Part shown: piece by piece, positions 9,141-19,293 of the stretch
Layout: each line of letters begins with the position of its first letter
Numbering within the stretch: the first letter of the stretch is position 1
Origin: Brucella cytisi
GTDB lineage: Bacteria > Pseudomonadota > Alphaproteobacteria > Rhizobiales > Rhizobiaceae
Length of the DNA: 64,000 nucleotides
Assembly: GCA_012103075.1 (NCBI GenBank)
Contig: JAAVLQ010000001.1
Span: 558,001-622,000 of the forward strand
Direction: 5' to 3'
Made by a program: the position numbers and the translations under genes
Notes under the pieces: model-generated
Seen by the model: the letters and a program-made list of their open reading frames with translations, nothing else
What the model was told of the DNA's origin: nothing
The model's database searches: none

Positions 9141-12036
9141 TTATGCCGCTGCGGCGTCCAGCTGTTCGCGGATCATACGGGTTGCTTCGTCGCGGCTCGT
9201 CGGCTGGCCGAACATGAAGCTCTGTACATATTCACAGCCCATCTGGCGAAGCTGAAGCGCATCACTCTCGCTTTCCACGCCTTCAGTAACGACAGCAAGA
9301 CCAAGATCGTGAGCCATGCTCACAATCGAGCGCAGCAGGGTGGCTTTTGCGGCTGATCGCCCTTCACGAAGGATCGGTCGATCTTGATGATGTCGAACGG
9401 GAAGCGCGTGAGATAAGCCAGCGAGGAATATCCGGTTCCGAAATCGTCAAGCGATAGGCCAATCCCCATCGTTTTAAGCCGTGCGAGCACGTGTGTGGAT
9501 TGCTCCGGGTTCTCCATGAGGACGGATTCAGTCAACTCAAGCTTGAGACTACCCGGATTGAGATGAATACGTGAAAGCACCGAGCGGACATCGTTGATGA
9601 GGTCCTGACGGATGAGTTGTGTGGATGACAGATTGACCGAAACGAAAAGGTCGAGCTTCGGGAATTGCTCCTGCCACGCAAAGAGATCTTCTGCAGCCCG
9701 TTGCATCGCAAACAGCCCAAGCTGGATGATGAGGCCTGAATTCTCGGCAATCGGAATGAATTCCGAGGGTGAAATGGCGCCGCGCCGTGGATGTTCCCAG
9801 CGCATGAGCGCTTCGAAACCGGCAATCGTGCCCTCATCGAGCTTGACGATGGGTTGATAGACAAGGCTGATCTCGTCGCGCTCCAGCGCGCGCCGCAGAT
9901 CAGATTCAAGCTGGAGCTTGTCGCTGCCAATGGCTCTGAATGCCGGACGGAATGGTTCAATGCGGTCACCGCCAAAACGCTTTGCCTGATACATGGCAAG
10001 CTCGGCGTCTTTCACGAAGTCTTCGGCGGATGTTGCCGTTTTCGTCCGGTAATCAGTCCGACGGAGGCTGTCAGAACAATTTCACGCTTTGCATAGGCAA
10101 TCGGCGCACGCACGGCCTGACGCAGAGCTTCGGCAAACGCGGCGATGCGTCCCGGATCGCTTTCAGAGATGAGCAGCAGGCCGAACTGGTCGGAAGACAG
10201 GCGAGAGAGTGTGTCCTGCGGCTTCATAAGACGCGCCAGACGGCGCGAAATCGTCAGGAGGATCGTATCGCCTGCCGACATGCCCAGACTGTCATTGACC
10301 TGTTTGAAGCGGTCTATGTCGATAATGAACACCGTCGGATGCAGGTTATTTTCCCCGCGTGCCATGTTCATGACATTGCTGAGACGGTCGAGGAACAATT
10401 CACGGTTCGGGAGGCCGGTCAAATTGTCATGCACGGCATCGTGCAACAGACGTTCCTCCGCTTTCTTCTGTTCCGTCACATTGACCAGAGTGCCGACGCA
10501 ACGCACCACTTCGCCATCAGAACCGATGACCGGGCGTGCACGAAGTGCATACCAGTGATAGTGGCCATCATTGGCACGCAGCCGGAAAATCTGACCGATG
10601 CGTCCACGCCGGTTTTCCAGAATTGCATCAAGGGTCGAGCGGAAGCGGTCGCGGTCATCGGCGTGCATGGCGGGAAGCCAGTTACGCACCGGGCCCTGCA
10701 GGCTGTTGGCCGTATTGCCAAGATAATTGGCGATGTCTGGCGTGGTCACCACGCGGTCGCGCGGTACGTCCCAATCCCAAACGATGTCTCCAGCACCGAT
10801 TACGGCGAGAGCCTGTCGCTCCATGTCGGACAGAAGCCCTTGTTGCAGTGCCCCACCGGCGAAAGCGTGTTGCATGACGGTAAAGCCGATCAGAAGAACG
10901 ATCAGGACAAGACCGCCACCAAGGGCGGGCTGGACGATATCATTATCGAGCCTGCCCGAGACCGTCATCCGGGCACCTAACAGCCATATCAGGGTAAGAA
11001 GCGGGGCTGGTATCAGCATGACGGCCCGATCGTATCCCTTGACCGCCAGATAACCGATTATGGCGACACCGGACACAACGGTAAGCGCCAGCGAAATACG
11101 CGCAATACCAGAGGCGACGGGCGGATCGAATACGGCAACCCCGGCAAGCGCCAGCAAACCCAGCACCCATGTTACCGCGCCATAGCTGAAATGATCGTGC
11201 CAGCGGTTGAGATTGAGATAAGTGAACAGGAAAATCACAAGCGAGGCGGCAAGTGCCACCTCGGTACCCGCGCGCCAGATTTGCTCATTGCCCGGCGTTA
11301 TCTCCATCAACTTGTTCCAGAAGCCGAAATCGACGCAGATATAAGCAAGGACCGCCCAAGCAAGCGCAGCGGTAGCAGGGAACAGCGAAGTGCCCTTGAC
11401 GACGAAAAGGATGGTCAGAAATAGCGCCAGCAGGCCGGAAATGCCAAGCAGAATACCGCGATAAAGCGTGTAGGAGTTAACCGCGTCCTTGTAGGCTTCC
11501 GGCTCCCAGAGATAGAGCTGGGGCAGGTTGTGCGAGGACAATTCTGCGACGAAGGTGATGACGCTGCCCGGATTGAGCGTGATGCGGAAAACGTCTGCAT
11601 CGGCACTTGGCTGGCGGTCGAGGGGCAAAACCCTCACTCGGCGTGATTGATGCAATACGCGGAGAACCGAGATCGGGCCAGATGACGCCAGAACCCACAA
11701 GACGGAAATGCGGAGCCACAATCAGCCGGTCGATCTGCTCATCGGTGGGGTTTGCAATCGAGAAAGCAGCCCAGTCACCGGATGCCTTGCTGTTCTGGTC
11801 GGCCTGCACCTCGATGCGGCGGACGATTCCGTCAGGACCCGGAGCGGTCGATACCTGTACGCTTTCGCCCTTGTTGCGCAGAAGTTCGACAGCGCGGGAC
11901 AGGTCGAGGGCGGTGTCTTCTTTGGAAATCTTGATCGGCTCGATGGCCGATGCCCGGAGGACTGAAACGGTTAGAAAAACATCAGCGCGAGAAGTCGCAC
12001 ACCAGCAACAAACCACTTATCCGCAAAACCCGTCAC
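9141..12036 (-). CDS. membrane PAS-GGDEF-EAL c-di-GMP protein, four frameshifts
   Basis: A protein of about 965 residues: an N-terminal periplasmic sensory region, a block of about seven membrane helices, a PAS domain (IVWDWD; NVTEQKKAEERL), a GGDEF domain and a C-terminal EAL domain. The GGDEF signature is degenerate (SSDQF), so cyclase activity is unlikely. The EAL domain keeps EALMRW, ELTESVLME, DDFGTGYSSL, IIKIDRSF and VTEGVE, so it is probably an active phosphodiesterase. The GTG start overlaps the stop of the upstream acetyltransferase gene. Frame breaks lie near 11978, 11626, 10020 and 9335; two are shortened A runs and the one at 11626 fits a lost CCTGG. Confidence 0.87.
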
Positions 12037-12653
12037 GAGCGCCCAACCTTGCCATTGATCATGCGGTTATCCGTCATACGTTTGTCGCTTTCTATAAGGG
12101 CGAAAAGCAGATGGTCCTGCCAGAAGCCGTTTATCTTGAGATAGGAACGCAGCAGTCCTTCTCTCTCAAATCCGGCTTTTTCGAGAAGCCGTATCGAACG
12201 CTCATTATGAGGGATACAGGCTGCTTCAATCCGGTGCAACCGGAGTTGGTCGAATGCAAAGGGGATAACCAGCGATAGGGCTTCGGTCATATAGCCGTTG
12301 CCGGCATAGGGGGCGCCGCTCCAGTAGCCGATCATGCCGCTCTGACCGACACCGCGCCGGATATTGCCAAGCGTAATGCCTCCGACAAGCTTATTGTCGC
12401 TGTTGCGGAACACGAAAAAAGGGTAGCCGGTTCCAGCTGAAATCTCATCCTGAAAACGTCGCATACGATGGCGGAAAGCGCTTTTGGTAAGGTCGTCATC
12501 GGGCCATGTCGGCTCCCATGGCGCCAGAAAAGCGCGGCTCTGTTCTCGCAAGCTGGCCCAACTCGCAAAATCGCTCATCATCGGCTCGCGCAGATAGATG
12601 CGCTGCCCACGCAGGACGGTCGGATTGCTTCTACGGAAAGGCAGGCCGATCAT
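12033..12653 (-). CDS. GNAT acetyltransferase, RimJ-like
   Basis: A 206-residue GCN5-related N-acetyltransferase of the RimJ/RimL group, which acetylates protein N-termini or small amines using acetyl-CoA. The N-terminal segment LRGQRIYLREPMMSDF, the acetyl-CoA binding region (GYWSGAPYAGNGYMTEAL, about residues 113-130) and the C-terminal NERSIRLLEKAGFEREG are typical. The substrate cannot be inferred. It lies downstream of the M16 peptidase gene in the same direction and overlaps the start of the GGDEF-EAL gene, so the two are coupled. Confidence 0.9.
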   Translation of the reverse strand: MIGLPFRRSNPTVLRGQRIYLREPMMSDFASWASLREQSRAFLAPWEPTWPDDDLTKSAFRHRMRRFQDEISAGTGYPFFVFRNSDNKLVGGITLGNIRRGVGQSGMIGYWSGAPYAGNGYMTEALSLVIPFAFDQLRLHRIEAACIPHNERSIRLLEKAGFEREGLLRSYLKINGFWQDHLLFALIESDKRMTDNRMINGKVGRS

Positions 12654-12749
12654 GATGTTCAGGGGAGTAAGAGAGTGGGGAAGAAGGGAGTAGCAAAGAC
12701 AAAATGTTCAACGTCACATACTCCCCTATTCCCCTAATTACATATTCCC

Positions 12750-14042
12750 TTAAACAGCGATCTTTCTCGCATGTGCGCTGGTGGAAAGAGCATCCGACAG
12801 CCCGTCGAAGCTCATCAGTCGTCCAATCGGGCCGACACCGGCTATGGTGGGCTTGCTGTCAAGGAACAGTCGTCCGGCCAGATCCGTCAGCCGTTCAGGT
12901 GTAATGAGCGAAAGGCGGTCCATCAGCTCGCTGTTCTCAACAGGGCGCCCATAGAGCAGGAACTGGCGCGCAACCTGTCCCGCACGGCTTGCGGCGCTCT
13001 CCTGCGACATAAGGAGGCTTGCACGATACTGCGCGCGTGCCCGGTCCACTTCTTCCAGACTGATGGAGTCGGCTGCCTTGTGCAGTTCATCAATCAGAAC
13101 TGGAACGAGTTCGACCAGCTCGTCGCGGCCTGTTGCAGCATGAATGCCGAACAAGCCGGTATCCGAGAAGCCCCAATGGAAGGCGTAGACTGAATAGCAG
13201 AGGCCGCGCTTCTCGCGTACTTTCTGGAAGAGGCGTGAGGACATGCCGCCGCCAAGGACCATGGAGAGAAGCTGCGAAGCATAAAAGTCGCGCACGTGAT
13301 AGGCACGGCCCTCAAAGCCGATCAGAACCTGCGCATCCATGAGTTCGCGATTTTCTCGAAAATCGCCGCCGACATAGTGCGCAAGATCGAGCGTAGGGGC
13401 TGTATTGTGGGCGCGGAAGCCGCCGAGGCGTTTTTCGACTTCCTTGACGAATGCATCGTGATCGACGCCACCTGCGGCTGTCACGACCATGCGGTCGGCG
13501 CTGTATTGTTCCTCCATATACTGGCGCAGATCAGCGGAGGTAAAAGACATCACGGTTTCAGGCTCGCCCAGAATAGCGCGTCCGATCGGCTGATGTCGGT
13601 AAGCTGTTTCTGTGAAACGATCGAAAACAATATCGTCGGGCGTGTCGTGCGCCGCGCCGATCTCCTGCATGATAACCTGCTTTTCGCGTTCCAGTTCAGC
13701 TTCGTCGAACTTGGAGGCAGTCAGGATATCGGAGAGAATGTCTATTGCCAATGGCACGTCATTGCGCAGAACGCGCGCATAGTAGGATGTGGTCTCGACG
13801 CTGGTGGCGGCATTGATTTCGCCTCCGACGTTTTCGATATCCGATGCAATTTGCCGGGCAGTGCGGTTTTCGGTTCCCTTGAATGCCATGTGCTCAAGAA
13901 GATGAGCAATGCCATGCCTGTCGGCAGCCTCGTTTCGCGCACCGGCCTTGACCCAGATTCCAAGTGCCACGCTTTCCACGTGGGACATTGTATCGGTGGC
14001 TATCGTCAATCCGTTGGAAAGACGCGTTACTTCAACACCCAT
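12750..14042 (-). CDS. M16 family zinc peptidase (processing-peptidase-like)
   Basis: A 430-residue bacterial relative of the mitochondrial processing peptidase beta subunit. The inverted zinc motif HxxEH is present as HLLEH (about residue 48) in GIAHLLEHMAFKGTENR, and the C-terminal half shows the inactive repeat domain. The start at 14042 (MGVEVTRLSNGLTI) matches the family; an upstream extension is unlikely. Frame intact. It follows thrC by about 56 bases on the same strand, an arrangement common in Rhizobiales. Confidence 0.94.
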   Translation of the reverse strand: MGVEVTRLSNGLTIATDTMSHVESVALGIWVKAGARNEAADRHGIAHLLEHMAFKGTENRTARQIASDIENVGGEINAATSVETTSYYARVLRNDVPLAIDILSDILTASKFDEAELEREKQVIMQEIGAAHDTPDDIVFDRFTETAYRHQPIGRAILGEPETVMSFTSADLRQYMEEQYSADRMVVTAAGGVDHDAFVKEVEKRLGGFRAHNTAPTLDLAHYVGGDFRENRELMDAQVLIGFEGRAYHVRDFYASQLLSMVLGGGMSSRLFQKVREKRGLCYSVYAFHWGFSDTGLFGIHAATGRDELVELVPVLIDELHKAADSISLEEVDRARAQYRASLLMSQESAASRAGQVARQFLLYGRPVENSELMDRLSLITPERLTDLAGRLFLDSKPTIAGVGPIGRLMSFDGLSDALSTSAHARKIAV

Positions 14043-14098
14043 AAGCAAACTGCGCTCCCTGCATCCCCGCTCTGGTTCTCGTCTCGGAGCCGGTCTTT

Positions 14099-15489
14099 TT
14101 AAGCTCTCGAATGGCGGCGAACGTATTCTTCCACGATTTTCAGGTCGTTGTGAAGAACTGTGAAGCTTTCTTTTCGTTGCATCAAGTCCGAAAGCCATGC
14201 CGGAAGCTGCGGTTCAACGCCGCTTGCAGCCTTTACAGCATCGGGGAATTTGGCCGGATGTGCGGTCGCAAGGACAACCATCGGCGCTGTGTTGGACACA
14301 TTTTCGCGAGCGACCTTCACACCGATTGCCGAATGTGGATCAAGTAGATAACCGTCTGCCTCAATCACGGACTTGATTGTTTCCGCGGTCTCGTCGACGG
14401 TCGAACGCCCGGCCGAGAATTCGCTGCGGATTGCCGAAAGCGGCTTTTCGGAGATCGAGAAACCGCCCGACTGCTTCAGGCTGTCCATAAGGCCGCGCAA
14501 AGCTGCCGAATCGCGGCCATGTGCTTCGAACAGGAGACGCTCGAAGTTCGAGGAAATCTGGATGTCCATCGAAGGCGATGTGGTTTGTGCAACGCCGCGC
14601 ATCTCATACGCCCCATTTTCGAGCGTGCGTGAAAGAATGTCGTTATCGTTGGTGGCGATAATCAGCCGGTCGATGGGGAGGCCCATGCGCTTTGCGACGT
14701 AGCCTGCGAAAATATCACCGAAATTGCCTGTCGGTACGGTGAAAGATACAGCGCGATCTGGCGCGCCGAGGCTCAGCGCCGCCGTAAAATAATAGACGAC
14801 TTGCGGCATGATGCGCGCCCAGTTGATCGAGTTTACACCCGAAAGCGACAGCGCATCGCGAAATTGAAGGTCATTGAACATGCCTTTCACAAGGTTCTGG
14901 CAGTCGTCAAAATTGCCTTCAATGGAAAGGGCATGAACGTTGGAAAAACCGGACGATGTCATCTGGCGCTGCTGCACCGGCGACACGCGCCCGTTCGGGA
15001 ACAGGATAAAGATGTCGGTATTATCACGACCGCCGAAGGCTTCGATTGCCCACCGCCCGTGTCGCCCGATGTGGCGCCGACAATGGTTGCACGTTCGCCG
15101 CGTTGCGCCAGAACATAGTCCATCATGCGAGCGAGAAGCTGCATGGCGACATCCTTGAAGGCAAGCGTCGGGCCGTGGAAAAGCTCGAGCACGAATTCAT
15201 TCGCGCCGGTTTGAACCAGTGGGCAAACCGCATCATGGCGGAAAGTCCCGTAGGCTTCATGCACCATACGGCGAAAATCTGAATGCGGAATTTCGCCGTC
15301 GACAAATGGAGTGAGCACGGCCAGTGCGATATCCACATAGGATTTTCCGCGCAGGTCGCGGATCTGTTCTGGCGAAAACTGAGGATAATCCTGTGGCAGA
15401 TAGAGACCGCCGTCCCGGGCTAGACCGGCGAGCAATGCGTCGCTGAACCCCGGGACCGGCGCTTCCCCACGCGTGCTTACATATTTCAT
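14099..15489 (-). CDS. thrC: threonine synthase, one frameshift
   Basis: PLP-dependent enzyme converting O-phosphohomoserine to threonine; about 463 residues. The N-terminal MKYVSTRGEAPVPGFSDAL and the PLP lysine region GPTLAFKDVAMQ are in one frame. The second frame carries NFDDCQNLVK, INWARIMPQ, TVPTGNFGDIFAGY and the C-terminal HPAKFPDAVKAA. The break is near 15050 at ggtgggcaatc, where one base is missing before AIEAFGG. I prefer the start at 15489 over an in-frame ATG five codons upstream. Together with thrB it completes the last two steps of threonine synthesis. Confidence 0.93.
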
Positions 15490-15685
15490 TTCTTGGGCCT
15501 TCATTTCGGATCGGCGCGGTTTTGAGCCGGGTAATGCAATAGAGCGTCCCTAAAAAGCCGCAAGGTTTTAAAGCATGTTGACGTGGATGGGGGTTGCTCT
15601 CGGGAGCAAAAACGGGAAAACGTCATCGCGCTACACACATGCGTGATGTAGAAGACAGGTCGATCAGTGCAGGGAAGCCGGGTTT

Positions 15686-16276
15686 ATGCAAACAGCACCA
15701 CAGAATCGTTCATCGTTGTTTCCAGTCTTTGCAACGGTTTTGCTCGCAGCCCTTGCAGGCTGCACAACCAGTGGCACCGATAAGGCCGCCGACGGAGGCT
15801 CAGGTTCTTCCTTGACCACTCCCGCCGCTACCGGCGACCAGCGCATCAAGGAATCCGAGCTGCGCGCTTTCTGTCCTTCGGTTTCGCTGCGTGACGGCAC
15901 AGCCTTCTTCAATACATATGAGAAGGGCGGTGACAAGGATCCCGCGCGTGTGATCTATCAAGCCGCCCTGACAGATACGACCCGCGCCTGCCAGCATGGC
16001 GCAGGGACCATGACGATTGACGTCGCTGCTGCCGGCAAGGTCGTACCCGGACCAAAATACAAGAGCGGCACCATCACCATGCCAATCCGTGTTGCCGTCC
16101 GCCGTGGTGATCAGGTTATCTATTCCAAGCTGCACAAGCAGGCGGTTACGATAGCCAATGGAGATACCGCTACGCAGTTCGTGTTCAATGACAAGGCAAT
16201 CACCGTGCCGACGGCGGACAAAAACAATATCCAGATTTTTGTTGGTTTTGACGAAGGTCCGTACAATACGAAGTAA
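15686..16276 (+). CDS. predicted lipoprotein of unknown function
   Basis: A 196-residue exported protein with a hydrophobic N-terminus and lipobox LAGC (cysteine at about residue 26), followed by a Thr/Gly/Ser-rich linker. The mature region contains CPSVSLRDGTAFFNTYEKGG and a beta-rich C-terminal half ending IFVGFDEGPYNTK. I do not recognise a functional family. It would be lipidated and placed in the cell envelope. It stands alone with its own downstream hairpin at 16321-16348. Confidence 0.8.
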   Translation: MQTAPQNRSSLFPVFATVLLAALAGCTTSGTDKAADGGSGSSLTTPAATGDQRIKESELRAFCPSVSLRDGTAFFNTYEKGGDKDPARVIYQAALTDTTRACQHGAGTMTIDVAAAGKVVPGPKYKSGTITMPIRVAVRRGDQVIYSKLHKQAVTIANGDTATQFVFNDKAITVPTADKNNIQIFVGFDEGPYNTK

Positions 16277-16320
16277 GGAATTTCCGATAGGTATTTACTG
16301 ACAGTATAATTCTTTTGAGT

Positions 16321-16348
16321 AATGCGCGGAGATTTTATCCCGCGCATT
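16321..16348 (+). terminator. hairpin after the lipoprotein gene
   Basis: A perfect 9-base stem (aatgcgcgg with ccgcgcatt) and a 10-base loop, 44 bases after the stop codon, followed by an AT-rich stretch including tttttattttt further on. Likely terminator. The rest of the gap to 16566 is AT-rich without a visible gene. Confidence 0.6.
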
Positions 16349-16566
16349 AATTATTGATATATATGTTTTTATTTTTGGGTGAACTGTCGATGGGTTTGCT
16401 GAGTTCTCTTATTTTAATCCTGCATTAATTACAGTTTGAATGGTACTCATGCGATCGATCTGTTCCGTGTTATAATTTTTAATGTCGGGTTTTTAGTGGC
16501 ATCATTAGGCGGCAGCAATAGCTGGAGACGTTAATACCCGGGCATGCTGTAGTATATTTTAGGGGT

Positions 16567-18190
16567 ATGGATCATATGCGATTTGATCGCAGTAAACTTC
16601 TACAGCCTGTTCCGCTTATTTTGCTTTTTATGCTGTTTCTAGGTGCAGCTTTCGGGCAGTGGGTAGGTAACAGATTTCGAATAGTCGATGAAGAGCGGCA
16701 CATGAATATTTACATGGCCGCGTTGGTTGCTCATGCCAATCGTCTGGCCATTTCGGCCCACGAAACAATCGACGCAGCCAATCGTTCCCCTATAAAATGT
16801 GCTCCGCGGAAGAAATGACCTATCTGCGCAAGCTGTTTTTTCGGGATATCATATCAAAGATATTGGCAGGTTCCGTGGAGATCGCCTGATCTGTTCGACG
16901 CTTCTCAGCGATATTCCAGAGCAGCCAAGCCGTTCTCCCGCCGACATTCATTTGAGCGATGGCACCTATGTTTATGGCGAGAGATCTCTGATTACACCGG
17001 GCAGCCTTGGTTCGGTGATCGGTAATGGCGGGGCCAATGTTGTATTAAGTTCAGTTGCATTCGATCTACTCCATACGCCGCAATACGGCTTCGCTGTTTA
17101 TATGCGCGACGCGGATCTGAAACATTTCGCACGCCTTTACGGCTATCCATCAGGCAATCTGCCAGCCCCGAATTTCACTGACCTCGGGCGAAAATACGAT
17201 GTTTTGAGCAAAATCATCAGGGAATATCGTTGCGATGACAACACGGGCATCTGCATTGCACTCGAAGTGCGGCTGGACAATTCCAGTGCGTCAGCCCGAT
17301 GGAAATCCTTCATAGCAATCAGTTTTGGTCTGATTATCAGTGCTTCTCTTGGCTTGAGCTGGTTTGCTTATCGTAATCGAGAGCGTCCTCTGGCTTCCAT
17401 GCTCAACAAAGCGCTGAATGCCCGGCAGCTTGAGATGGTCTACCAGCCGGTGGTCAATGTGGCAGATGCTAAAGTGACAGGCTTTGAGGCCCCGGTGCGC
17501 TGGCAGCTGCAAACCGGCGATCTGATTCCGCCTGACGTATTTATCGCGGAAGCAGAAGAGAGAGGCATGGCCGGCCGGGTAACAGCCTATGTCGTCGAAC
17601 GTGTTATCGAGGAGATGGGGGATCTGCTCCGTCGCAACCGGAACATTCAGATCAATATCAATATTACTGCGAGTGACGTCCGGGCGTCGTTCTTCCAGAA
17701 CAGTATCCAGCCGAAACTGCGCGATGCAGGTATCGATCCCAGCCAGATCGGTCTTGAGCTTACAGAACGTACAGCGGTGGATTTCTCGAAAGCGTCGGAA
17801 GGAATCAGACGGCTTCGCGAACAGGGCCACAGGGTCTATATCGACGATTTCGGAACGGGTTATTCAAGTCTTGCCTATCTTGGCGAGTTACAGATCGATG
17901 CGATCAAAATTGACAAGGCATTCACGCGCACCGTCTGTACTGATAGTCGGACGGTGTCTATCGTTCCGCAGATCATATCGATGGCGCGGCAGCATAATCT
18001 TGACCTTGTCATTGAAGGGATCGAGACCGAAGCCCGGGCTGATTATTTCCGCAAGATGAAAACGCCGATGACTGCGCAAGGCTGGTTTTATGGCAAACCT
18101 ATGCGTGCCGATGACGCCGTGACGCTGGTAACCACCGGTTCGCCCAAAGCCGGGCAGAAGCGTAGGAAAGCTGTATCGAGATCTGTTTGA
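16567..18190 (+). CDS. CSS-motif sensor EAL phosphodiesterase, two frameshifts
   Basis: A protein of about 541 residues: an N-terminal membrane helix (PVPLILLFMLFLGAAFG), a periplasmic CSS-motif domain, a second helix (FIAISFGLIISASLGLSWF) and a cytoplasmic EAL domain, the layout of redox-sensing c-di-GMP phosphodiesterases. Motifs present include ELTERTAV, DDFGTGYSSL, AIKIDK and VIEGIET. The EAL signature itself reads EAPVRW; the Pro replaces Leu in a gccccggtg context where a CCTGG would encode the normal residue. Frame breaks lie near 16788 (a C run) and 16843 (a T run); repair restores PYKMCSAEEMTYL, which holds the CSS-type cysteine. Confidence 0.85.
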
Positions 18191-18289
18191 ATGAAATGTT
18201 CTGTAGAAATATGCAGATCGATAAAATTCGAATTAAATGCGACTGCCTGCGTGAAATGAATGGCAACAGATTTACGCTAGTGTGTTCTC

Positions 18290-18475
18290 ATGAAACAGAA
18301 ATATGAACGCATTCTCGAACCGACGGACACATGGGCGATCTTCGATACGTCCACTGGCGAACCCGTCATCATGGGAACCCGTATGCTGATCGGCCTCTCG
18401 GAGAGTGAAGCCGAAGAGCTTCTGGCAATTCTCAATGCCCCGCCCAAGGGGCGCAACAAGCAATCCGCCGCCTGA
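18290..18475 (+). CDS. 61-residue conserved hypothetical protein
   Basis: A small hydrophilic protein (MKQKYERILEPTDTWAIFD ...) with the phrase FDTSTGEPVIMGTRMLIGLS and an acidic C-terminal helix (ESEAEELLAIL). There are no membrane segments or metal motifs. The ATG is preceded by an AT-rich upstream region, and the frame is clean with normal codon use. I do not recognise a function. It sits between an EAL gene and a convergent HAD hydrolase gene. Confidence 0.65.
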   Translation: MKQKYERILEPTDTWAIFDTSTGEPVIMGTRMLIGLSESEAEELLAILNAPPKGRNKQSAA

Positions 18476-18502
18476 CAATAGCCGGGCGTCGGATCAATTC
18501 AC

Positions 18503-19188
18503 TCAGGCATCGGTCCAGACGGACGGGGCCTCGATAACGCTCGGCAGGTCCTGTGGCGATGGATGACGGTTTCCGCACCGGCATCGGTCAGCTTGTCGGC
18601 ATGCCCCGGATAGGTGTGAGCACCACCCGTAAAGCCGATCACACGCATGCCAGCAGCGCGAGCACCCTGAATGCCATGCGCGGAATCTTCAATCACGATT
18701 ACATGTTTCGGATCGACTCCGAATTGCTCGGCCGCATAAAGGAACACGTCCGGCGCAGGTTTGGTCTTTTTGGTGCCGACTTCCTTGGCCGAAAAGATGT
18801 TCGGCGCAAACAGTTCGTAAAGGCCGACACGTTTCAGCATGCTTTCCAACCGATGGCTGGTCGAATTGGAGCAGATGCACTTCGGCAGTTTCAGCGCCGA
18901 GACCACATCCACGATATCCTCAACCGCCTGAACTTCGTTCTCAAGCTTCTCGTCCAGAATCTTTTCGGATTTGTCGAGAAGTGATGCTGAAAGCGGAATT
19001 CCGGCTTCGCGCTCTACCGTCAGAAGAATATCCTGCCACGTCAGACCGGCAAAACGCTCGGCCATTTCATCAGCCGCGATCTGATAACCGGCTTCGGTGA
19101 GGAGGGCGGATTCGACTTCTGCCGCGATGATTTCGGAATCCACCAAAACGCCATCGCAATCGAAAATGATGAGGGACGGTGCCGCCAT
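18503..19188 (-). CDS. HAD family hydrolase, C-terminal frameshift
   Basis: A haloacid dehalogenase-like phosphatase of subfamily IA, about 228 residues. The nucleophile motif is IFDCDGVLVDSE, motif II is CSNSTS, and motifs III/IV are KTKPAPDVFLYAAEQFG and VIVIEDSAHGIQGARAAGM. Substrate unknown; sugar phosphate phosphatase or phosphoglucomutase-like activity is typical. Near 18556 the frame breaks after VIHRH. Restoring one C, which recreates CCAGG, gives QDLPSVIEAPSVWTDA and a stop at 18503. The start at 19188 (MAAPSLIIFD) fits the family. Confidence 0.88.
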
Positions 19189-19293
19189 GATCATAGCCTT
19201 TTTTTATTGGAGGTGGGCACCGGCAGCAGCCGGAAACACCGCGATTGAGCTACACCTTTATGGCGAAGCCGTCAAATCGGGGTTGGTGCGAAT

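Noticed and set aside
12655..12749. Imperfect inverted repeat of gggagta/tactccc type between the GNAT and M16 genes
   Set aside because: Arms match at about 13 of 16 positions, but the strand is simply purine-rich on one side and pyrimidine-rich on the other; no terminator T run.
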